Shown here piece after piece: positions 33,477 through 40,564 of a stretch of 40,564 nt of DNA. Under the pieces are notes generated by a model. The model was not told the origin of the DNA. It did not search any database and worked only from the letters and a program-made list of their open reading frames with translations. The stretch is taken from NCBI GenBank assembly GCA_029974925.1, contig JARKQH010000120.1:1-40564 (forward strand), read 5' to 3'. The position numbers were made by a program, and so were the translations under genes. Source of the DNA: Verrucomicrobiota bacterium. GTDB lineage: Bacteria; Verrucomicrobiota; Verrucomicrobiia; Limisphaerales; UBA8199. Each line of letters starts with the position of its first letter. Position 1 is the first letter of the stretch.

Positions 33477-34163
33477 ATGAAGGCCGGGACCCGGAGTCTC
33501 AAGCGAATTCTGATTGTGGACGACCATCCGCTGATGCGGAAGGGAGTGGCGCACCTTATTGAGGAGGAGCCGGACCTGGAGGTCGGGGGCGAGGCGGACA
33601 CGGCGGCGCAGGCGCTGAACCTGATCAGCGCCCGGCAGCCGGACCTGGTGTTGACGGAAATCGCGCTGCCGGATCGCAGCGGGCTGGAACTGATCAAGGA
33701 CGTGCGGGTGTTCCATCCCGGAGTGCCGGTGCTGGTGGTTTCAATGCATGACGAGCGGTTGTATGCGGAGCGGGTGTTGCGGGCGGGGGGGCGCGGTTAC
33801 GTGCCCAAACAGGAGGATGGCCGGCGGCTGCTCCAAGCCATCCGCAAGGTCCTGGCCGGGCACATCTATGTCAGCGAGCGGGTCTCCGCCAAAATCCTCG
33901 AGATGTTCGCCGGCCGCCGGGCGGAGGCGGCGGATTCGCCCCTCGAGCTGTTGTCCGACCGGGAATTTGAGGTGTTTCACCTGATTGGCGAAGGACACAC
34001 CAGCCGGCAGATCGCGGAGCGCCTCCATTTAAGCGTGAAAACCGTCGAGGTCCACCGCGCCAACATCAAGCGCAAACTCAAACTGCCCAGCGGCGGCGAG
34101 GTGGTGCGCTACGCCATCCGCTGGACCGAAAGCCGCGGGGCGGACGGAACCTCCCCGGGCTAA
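33477..34163 (+). CDS. NarL/LuxR-type response regulator with Glu at the phosphoacceptor site
   Basis: Encodes 228 residues. The receiver domain (about 9-125) keeps the acidic pair D15-D16 (IVDDHP), the Ser/Thr switch (VVSMHDE) and the lysine K111 (GYVPKQED). The phosphoacceptor aspartate is replaced by E61, in PDLVLTEIALP; the codon is GAA. The LuxR-type helix-turn-helix (about 158-215, LSDREFEVFHLIGEGHTSRQIAERLHLSVKTVEVHRANIKRKL) is intact. Glu often mimics phospho-Asp, so it may be always active. The start at 33477 (MKAGTRSLKRILIV) is favoured. Its stop overlaps the stop of the convergent kinase gene. Confidence 0.9.
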   Translation: MKAGTRSLKRILIVDDHPLMRKGVAHLIEEEPDLEVGGEADTAAQALNLISARQPDLVLTEIALPDRSGLELIKDVRVFHPGVPVLVVSMHDERLYAERVLRAGGRGYVPKQEDGRRLLQAIRKVLAGHIYVSERVSAKILEMFAGRRAEAADSPLELLSDREFEVFHLIGEGHTSRQIAERLHLSVKTVEVHRANIKRKLKLPSGGEVVRYAIRWTESRGADGTSPG

Positions 34164-35650
34164 GCTGGCGGCGCCGGCGCGGGTTTCAGCCGAAGGGTCA
34201 CCTCCAATCCCGTGGGCTGGGCATTGGCGGCGCTGACGCCCCCGCCGCAGGCCTCGACGCACGATTTGACGATGGCCAGCCCCAAGCCAATGCCGCCGGT
34301 CTCACGGCTGCGCGACGGCTCCCCGCGGTAGAAGGGATCGAAAATCTTCTCCAGTTCGGACGCGGGCACACCGGGGCCGCGGTCGGCCACCACCACGCGC
34401 ACCTCCTCCGGACCGGCCACGGCGTGGAGGCGGACGGGGCCGGCGGGGCCGGCGTAGCGGACGGCATTGCGGACCAGGTTGGCCAGTGCGCGCGTCAACA
34501 GTTCCGGCTGCGCCAGGACGTGGAGATCTTCAGCGATCTGAATTTCGGCCTGCCCGGGCCCCAGGTTTTCCCGTTCAAGCACACGCCGCGCCACCGCGGC
34601 GAGCGGCACCGGCTCGAGGGCCACGGTCTTGGGGGCCAGGCCGGCTTTCGAAAACAAGAGCAGTTCGTTGACCAGACTCGACATGTGCTCGACCTCTTCC
34701 CGGAGGTCCTCGAGGGAAGCCTTGAGGCGGGGGTCGCCCTGCTGTTCGAGAATGCCCACCGCCATTTGCATCCGGGCCAGCGGCGAGCACAACTCATGGG
34801 CGATGTCGCCCAGAAACCGTTTCTGGCCATGAACGAATCCGGCGAGGCGGTCAGCCATGCGGTTGACGCTTTGCGCCAGGCGCCCGAGTTCATCGGCGCG
34901 GCGCGAGTTGACCCGGACCTCGAAGTGACCACCGGCGATTTGTTCTGTGGCGTGGGTCAATTGGGACAGCGACCGGGTCACGCCGCGCACCAGCGGCAGC
35001 CAGAACAGGACGGTGAAGACCAGGGCGCCCAGGGCCACGAACAGCCAGGGGCGCAGGTCCAGAAACAGGCCGCCGGCGTGGAGCGAGTCCGAGATGATCA
35101 GCAAGGTCACCGGCCAGGGCCGGTTTACATCCGGGTCCGGCAGGGGCAGGCGAACCCCCACCCAATAACGGCTGGGGTCAGACGTGTGCAAACTGAACCG
35201 CGTTCGCACCGGTTCCGCCTCGACCGCCCCGCGACGCGGGCCGCGTCCGGGCGGCGGACCGCGCCCGAGTCCTTCACCCGGGCCGCGGCGCTCCATCACC
35301 CGCGCGAGGACTTCGGGCGGCAGGCTGACCGGGGGGCCGGCCAGTTGGGTGCCATCGTGACTGAAAAGAGCGAGCGGAACCTTGTAGGCGGCGCTGAAGT
35401 TTTGGACAATTTCGTCCCAAGCGGAGGCGGGCTGATTGCGCAAGGCGCCGCTGATGACTTCGCTGAGGGCCTGGATGCGGTCGCCGGCGCGCCCAGCCAG
35501 CAGGGTGTCCAGACCCAGTTGAAACTGAGCCTGAAAGACGAAAAACAGGACGCCGGCCAGAAGCGCGAGGTTGAGGCCCAGCCAGACCAGAATCCTGGCC
35601 AGCAGCGGAAAGCGCAGTCGGGCAGGGGATGCGGAAGCGGAGGCGGTCAT
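34160..35650 (-). CDS. CpxA-like sensor histidine kinase
   Basis: Encodes 496 residues. Membrane segments are at about 18-40 and 201-220, enclosing a sensor region with a Gly/Pro/Arg-rich insert (about 121-141). Then come HAMP (about 221-272), HisKA with H285 in GDIAHELCSPLARMQ, and HATPase_c with LVRNAVRYA, DRGPGVP, IFDPFYRG and GGIGLGLAIV. The HELCSPLAR box is of the CpxA type. It starts 9 bp after the response-regulator gene 35660-36400 and is surely its partner. CpxA-type kinases sense envelope stress; the signal here is not known. Confidence 0.93.
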   Translation of the reverse strand: MTASASASPARLRFPLLARILVWLGLNLALLAGVLFFVFQAQFQLGLDTLLAGRAGDRIQALSEVISGALRNQPASAWDEIVQNFSAAYKVPLALFSHDGTQLAGPPVSLPPEVLARVMERRGPGEGLGRGPPPGRGPRRGAVEAEPVRTRFSLHTSDPSRYWVGVRLPLPDPDVNRPWPVTLLIISDSLHAGGLFLDLRPWLFVALGALVFTVLFWLPLVRGVTRSLSQLTHATEQIAGGHFEVRVNSRRADELGRLAQSVNRMADRLAGFVHGQKRFLGDIAHELCSPLARMQMAVGILEQQGDPRLKASLEDLREEVEHMSSLVNELLLFSKAGLAPKTVALEPVPLAAVARRVLERENLGPGQAEIQIAEDLHVLAQPELLTRALANLVRNAVRYAGPAGPVRLHAVAGPEEVRVVVADRGPGVPASELEKIFDPFYRGEPSRSRETGGIGLGLAIVKSCVEACGGGVSAANAQPTGLEVTLRLKPAPAPPA

Positions 35651-35659
35651 GGCGGCGGC

Positions 35660-36400
35660 TCACGCCTCAGGGTTGATGAGCATGTAGCCGGCCGTGCGAA
35701 CGGTCCGGATGAAGCGCGGCTCCTTGGGATCATCGCCCAGCTTCCGGCGAAGCGTCGAAATGTGGACGTCTATCGAGCGGTCATAAACGTCGTAGTCGCG
35801 GTCACGGATTTCTTCCAGCAACTGCTCGCGGGTTTTGACCCGGCCCCGGGCGCGGGCGAGGCAGGCCAGCAGATCGAACTCGACCGGGGTCAACGCCAGG
35901 GGGGCCTCGTCGAGCCGCGCGACCCGCGAGGCGGTATTGATGCGCAGCCGGCCAACGACCAATTCCGGTTCTTCGCCAGGTTCCCCGCCTTTGGCGGTGC
36001 CGCGGGCGCGGCGCGTCACGGCCCGCAGGCGGGCCAGCAACTCCCGCGTCGAGAAGGTTTTCGGCAGATAATCGTCCGCCCCGATCTCCAGCCCAACGAT
36101 GCGGTCGGCCTCATCGCCCCGCGAGGTCAGCATCAGCACGGGCACATCGGACACCCGGCGAAGTTGTTTGAGGACCTCGAATCCGTCCATGCCTGGCAAC
36201 ATGACATCGAGAATGACGGCCTCAAACTGGCCGGCGGCCGCCCGCTCCAAACCCTCGGGGCCGGAGTGAGCGCACTCAACGGCATAGCCCATGGGTTTGA
36301 GATAATCATGAATCAGCCGGCAAAGCTTCCGGTCGTCGTCTATGAGCAGCACGCGGATGGCGGGCGGCCCCGCTGGCGGATTCGAGCTGGCCAAGGTCAT
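35660..36400 (-). CDS. OmpR/CpxR-family response regulator
   Basis: Encodes 246 residues. The receiver (about 15-130) has acidic residues D21-D23, phosphoacceptor D65 (VILDVMLPGMDG) and K114, in YLPKTFSTRELLARL where the usual KPF is KTF. The winged-helix DNA-binding domain (about 150-240) shows LTPVEFDLLACLARARGRVKTREQLL and RSIDVHISTLRRKLGDDP, then FIRTVRTAGYML. It is first in a two-gene operon with the CpxA-like kinase. A tandem direct repeat about 50 bp upstream suggests autoregulation. Divergent from metK. Confidence 0.95.
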   Translation of the reverse strand: MTLASSNPPAGPPAIRVLLIDDDRKLCRLIHDYLKPMGYAVECAHSGPEGLERAAAGQFEAVILDVMLPGMDGFEVLKQLRRVSDVPVLMLTSRGDEADRIVGLEIGADDYLPKTFSTRELLARLRAVTRRARGTAKGGEPGEEPELVVGRLRINTASRVARLDEAPLALTPVEFDLLACLARARGRVKTREQLLEEIRDRDYDVYDRSIDVHISTLRRKLGDDPKEPRFIRTVRTAGYMLINPEA

Positions 36401-36449
36401 CAGTTACGTGGGCCCACTTTACCAGGAGAGGCCCGGGAAAGCCGCAATT

Positions 36450-36471
36450 TTTACAGTTCCTTAACAATTCC
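36450..36471. promoter_or_regulatory. Tandem 11-bp direct repeat, likely response-regulator box
   Basis: TTTACAGTTCC (36450-36460) is followed without gap by TTAACAATTCC (36461-36471); 9 of 11 positions agree. Head-to-tail 11-bp half-sites are the normal binding arrangement of OmpR/PhoB-type dimers. It lies 50-71 bp upstream of the CpxR-like gene, where an autoregulator would bind. The region is AT-rich against a GC-rich background. Confidence 0.6.
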
Positions 36472-36607
36472 CCACCTTCCGCCCCCCGCCTGACCCGCAC
36501 CGCCGTCCTGAAGCCCGCGCGGGACCGCATCCTCCCGGCTCGCTCCCCCAAGGCCGGCGCCGGCAGCCAGACGGCCTGCGACCGCAGTCGTTTTTCAAAA
36601 CGCCGGG

Positions 36608-36635
36608 TTGACTTCTGTCATTCCGCTCATATCAT
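36608..36635 (+). promoter_or_regulatory. metK promoter
   Basis: TTGACT (36608-36613, five of six matches), 16-bp spacer, TATCAT (36630-36635, five of six matches). Transcription would start near 36642, giving a short leader of about 45 nt, too short for a known SAM riboswitch. The likely transcript includes metK and ahcY. Confidence 0.6.
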
Positions 36636-36647
36636 GTTATCTTGATA
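36630..36647. promoter_or_regulatory. Imperfect dyad covering the metK -10 box
   Basis: TATCATG (36630-36636) and CTTGATA (36641-36647) are inverted arms with 6 of 7 matches around TTAT. The left arm contains the -10 hexamer, so a bound protein would block transcription. TATCAAG-type dyads remind me of operators of ArsR-family SAH-responsive regulators (SahR) that control ahcY and metK in other bacteria; the regulator gene is not in this window. Confidence 0.5.
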
Positions 36648-36688
36648 CGTTAATATTAAATGATCGTCGTCGCCTATCCTTAACTGCA

Positions 36689-37894
<1,206 letters not shown>

Positions 37895-37945
37895 ATCCCG
37901 GCGCCAGCCGTGTCCCAAGCCACAGACGATTGATTTTTTAGCTCT

Positions 37946-39391
37946 ATGCCTGCTCTGACAAAAACCAACGGCAAAAAGTCCCGCCGACCGCAGGACTTTC
38001 ACATCCGCGACCTCACCCTGGCCGACTGGGGCCGCAAAGAAATCTCCGTGGCCGAACAGGAAATGCCGGGCCTGATGGCCGTCCGCGAAAAATATGGCGC
38101 GCAAAAGCCCCTCCAAGGGGTCCGGGTCTCGGGTTCGCTGCACATGACAATCGAGACGGCCGTGCTGATTGAAACCTTGGTCGAACTGGGCGCCTCCGTC
38201 CGCTGGGCGAGCTGCAACATCTTCAGCACCCAGGACCACGCCGCGGCGGCCATCGCCAAGGCCGGCGTGCCGGTCTTTGCCTTCAAAGGCGAATCGCTGG
38301 AACAATACTGGGATTTCACTCTGGCCGCGCTGACCCACCCCGGCGGCAAGGGCCCCCAACTGGTGGTGGACGATGGCGGGGATGCCACCCTCCTGCTCCA
38401 CAAGGGCTACGAGATGGAACACGGCAGCAACTGGGTCAACACCGCCAGCGCCAGCCATGAGGAGGAAGTCATCAAGAAACTGCTCCGGCGCTGTGCCAAA
38501 GAGCGCCCCGGCTGGTTCACCGAAGCCGTCCGGGAATGGAAGGGGGTCAGCGAAGAAACCACCACCGGCGTTCATCGCCTGTATCAAATGCTCGAGGCCG
38601 GCAAGCTGCTCGTCCCGGCCATCAATGTGAACGACTCGGTCACCAAGTCCAAGTTCGACAACCTCTACGGCTGCCGCGAGTCCCTCGCCGATGGCCTCAA
38701 GCGCGCCCTCGGCGTGATGATCGCCGGCAAGACCGCCGTCGTCTGCGGCTACGGCGATGTCGGCAAAGGCTCGGCCCACTCCCTGCGGGGCTTCGGCGCG
38801 CGCGTCATTGTGACCGAAATTGATCCCATCAACGCCCTGCAGGCGGCCATGGAGGGCTTTGAAGTCACCACCGTCGAGGACACGCTCGGCGAGGCGGACA
38901 TCTATGTCACCTGCACCGGCAACTGCGACGTCATCACCCTCGAGCACATGCTCAAAATGAAGGACCAGGCCATCGTCTGCAACATCGGCCATTTCGACAA
39001 CGAAATCCAGGTGGACCGGCTCAACAACGCCAGGGGGGTCCACCGCGTTAACATCAAGCCGCAGGTGGACCGTTACGACCTGCCCGGCGACAAAAGCATC
39101 TACCTGCTGGCCGAGGGCCGCCTGGTCAATCTCGGCTGCGCCGAGGGCCACCCCAGCTTCGTCATGTCCAACTCCTTCACCAACCAGGTCCTGGCGCAGC
39201 TCGATCTCTGGGCCCACCGCGACACTTACAAGCCGGCCGTCTATCGCCTCCCCAAGAAACTCGACGAGGAGGTCGCGCGCCTGCACCTCGAAAAAATCGG
39301 CGTCAAGCTCACCAAACTCACCCGCAAGCAGGCCGATTACATCGGCGTGCCGGTCGAAGGCCCCTACAAACCGGACCACTACCGGTATTAG
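37946..39391 (+). CDS. ahcY: Adenosylhomocysteinase
   Basis: Encodes 481 residues. It hydrolyses S-adenosylhomocysteine to adenosine and homocysteine, removing the product inhibitor of methyltransferases. Visible are [54 protein letters not shown], the NAD-binding [20 protein letters not shown] and the C-terminal KPDHYRY. The first 17 residues are a basic extension. It is the second gene of the metK operon, so SAM production and SAH removal are made together. A GC-rich hairpin (CCGGC-TTCC-GCCGG) lies just after the stop without a U-run. Confidence 0.97.
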   Translation: MPALTKTNGKKSRRPQDFHIRDLTLADWGRKEISVAEQEMPGLMAVREKYGAQKPLQGVRVSGSLHMTIETAVLIETLVELGASVRWASCNIFSTQDHAAAAIAKAGVPVFAFKGESLEQYWDFTLAALTHPGGKGPQLVVDDGGDATLLLHKGYEMEHGSNWVNTASASHEEEVIKKLLRRCAKERPGWFTEAVREWKGVSEETTTGVHRLYQMLEAGKLLVPAINVNDSVTKSKFDNLYGCRESLADGLKRALGVMIAGKTAVVCGYGDVGKGSAHSLRGFGARVIVTEIDPINALQAAMEGFEVTTVEDTLGEADIYVTCTGNCDVITLEHMLKMKDQAIVCNIGHFDNEIQVDRLNNARGVHRVNIKPQVDRYDLPGDKSIYLLAEGRLVNLGCAEGHPSFVMSNSFTNQVLAQLDLWAHRDTYKPAVYRLPKKLDEEVARLHLEKIGVKLTKLTRKQADYIGVPVEGPYKPDHYRY

Positions 39392-39606
39392 CCGCCCCGG
39401 CTTCCGCCGGCCGGGAAGGTCAAGAGTTGCGGAGGGGACTTCCGGCTGACCTCGCCCTCGCCCCCGCTTTGTGCGGCCCGTGTCGGAACACCGGCGCCGT
39501 GCCGCGCCGGGCCTGGCGCGGCGCGCGCGGGCAGGAAAAAGGCGCGGGCAAGAAAGGGCTTTACTTAACAAAGTTCACATAATAGGCTCGCCCCGGATTT
39601 TTGCCT

Positions 39607-40564
39607 ATGCTTGGCGTGAACACACCGGCCCTGCCGGCCAGCCTGCGACGGACCAACCAACGGACCGTCGTCTCCCTCTTGTGGCGGCTGGGATGCGCCT
39701 CGCGCGCCGATCTCGCCAAGGCGGGCGGCATCAGCCAGCCGACCGCGGGCAAGATCATCAGCGAACTGCTCCACCACGGCATCCTGAGCGAAGTGGGCTC
39801 CGGCCACGACTCGCCAACCCGGGCCGGCGGACGCCCCCCGCAAAACGGCGGCGCGCCGCGTCTGGGACGGCCCGGCCAGATGCTGCGCCTGGACAATCGC
39901 CGCACCCGCTTTCTGGCGGTGGAACTCGGCGTCACGGACACCTCCCTGTCCGCCCTGCCGGTGGGCGTCGAACTGCGGGATCAATGGGCGCGGCGCTTCC
40001 CCACGCCGTCCTCCCCCGAAGCCTGGAAGCGGGAATTCGCTCGCGTGGCTTCCGAGCTGGTCACCGGTCCCCTGTGGGGAATCTTGATCAGCGTGCCTGG
40101 CATCGTGGATGAAACGCAGGGAAAAGTCCTCTTCAGTCCCAACCTCCATTGGCTCGAACGGACAAGCCTGCCGGAATTGGCCGGCGCACAGCTCAAGGCA
40201 CCGGTGCTGCTGGTGCAGGAGATTCGGGCGCTGGCATTGGGCCATTTGAGCGCGGACCCGGAAGGCGACGATTTCTTCCTCGTGGATTTCGGCCAAGGCG
40301 TGGGCGGGGCCATGGTCATTGACGGCCAGCTTTACTCCCATCCGACTCCCCTCAGCGGCGAATTCGGCCATACGCCCGTGGCCAACAACCTCCGCCGCTG
40401 CGGCTGCGGGGCTGTGGGCTGCCTGGAAACGCTCGTGTCAGAGCGGGGTCTGCTGGAGAGTTTTTCCCGGGCGCACGGACGGCCGGTTCAATCCATGGAT
40501 CAGTTGATGGGCGAGATTGCCGCCCGGGGCATGGAACCGTGGCTCTTGGACACGCTGAACGCCA
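39607..40564 (+). CDS. ROK-family transcriptional regulator (3' end outside the window)
   Basis: Starts at ATG 39607 and is open for 319 codons to the window edge. Residues about 15-62 form a winged helix-turn-helix (VVSLLWRLGCASRADLAKAG, then ISQPTAGKIISELL). The ROK domain follows with the zinc site GEFGHT (H255) and RCGCGAVGC (C265, C267, C272). The sugar-kinase sites are altered: the phosphate-binding D-x-G-x-T is ELGVTD, and the catalytic N-D before ALG is Q-E. It is therefore probably a sugar-responsive repressor (NagC/XylR type), not a kinase. A CATAAT box (39578-39583) is in the upstream region, without a clear -35. Confidence 0.85.
   Translation, partial: MLGVNTPALPASLRRTNQRTVVSLLWRLGCASRADLAKAGGISQPTAGKIISELLHHGILSEVGSGHDSPTRAGGRPPQNGGAPRLGRPGQMLRLDNRRTRFLAVELGVTDTSLSALPVGVELRDQWARRFPTPSSPEAWKREFARVASELVTGPLWGILISVPGIVDETQGKVLFSPNLHWLERTSLPELAGAQLKAPVLLVQEIRALALGHLSADPEGDDFFLVDFGQGVGGAMVIDGQLYSHPTPLSGEFGHTPVANNLRRCGCGAVGCLETLVSERGLLESFSRAHGRPVQSMDQLMGEIAARGMEPWLLDTLNA

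Noticed and set aside
36636-36688. SAM or SAH riboswitch before metK
   Set aside because: The leader from the predicted start is only about 45 nt and shows no matching stem pattern.

Overview
The window is a GC-rich, densely coded piece of bacterial chromosome. It most likely comes from a Verrucomicrobiota bacterium, perhaps near the Limisphaerales/Pedosphaera group. That placement is inferred from the type of proteins present: a secretin with long Gly/Pro-rich loops, a DUF6259-type glycoside hydrolase, secreted SGNH and GH43-like enzymes, and a LpoB/COG3014/YcfL lipoprotein cluster. No rRNA is present to confirm it. I see no tRNA, CRISPR array, intact transposase, phage or plasmid gene.

Layout. 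1-4297 (+): the tail of an upstream gene, then a secretin split into two consecutive genes, then a membrane histidine kinase, tightly spaced. 4307-10028: a LysR regulator, an unrecognised protein, a class III aminotransferase, a BASS-type transporter and a membrane-anchored sulfotransferase, in changing orientations. 10040-15137 (-): a PocR/AraC regulator; an operon lpoB - COG3014-like lipoprotein - ycfL-like lipoprotein; just downstream of it an ATP-cone/nucleoside kinase fusion. 15286-17612 (-): a DedA protein and the pyrimidine pair pyrR and pyrB. 17838-21350 (-): a small protein, a Mrp-type ATPase without the CXXC motif, a MarC protein and an ATP-grasp-like protein coupled to it. 21563-25139 (+): the housekeeping operon rarA - 5-formyl-THF cyclo-ligase - rny. 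25197-26131 (-): a coiled-coil membrane protein translationally coupled to a 56-residue lipoprotein.

26357-33339 is the accessory part: SGNH hydrolase, GH43-like protein, an anchored Ala/Gln-rich protein and a DUF6259 protein. These are separated by the only long gene-poor stretches, which hold decayed gene fragments and an octamer tandem repeat. 33477-36400 holds signalling genes: an orphan NarL-type regulator whose phosphoacceptor Asp is Glu, and a CpxA/CpxR-like pair with a tandem 11-bp direct repeat upstream. 36689-39391 is the SAM cycle operon metK-ahcY with a promoter whose -10 box is covered by a dyad. The window ends inside a ROK-family repressor gene (39607 onward).

The most interesting points are the split secretin broken inside the N3 domain, the ATP-cone/nucleoside kinase fusion, the Glu-for-Asp response regulator, the CXXC-less Mrp, the coupled small lipoprotein, and several candidate operators (metK, lpoB, and the OmpR-type regulator). 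I did not find a clearly unknown multi-gene system; the split secretin and the 25197-26131 membrane/lipoprotein pair come closest.
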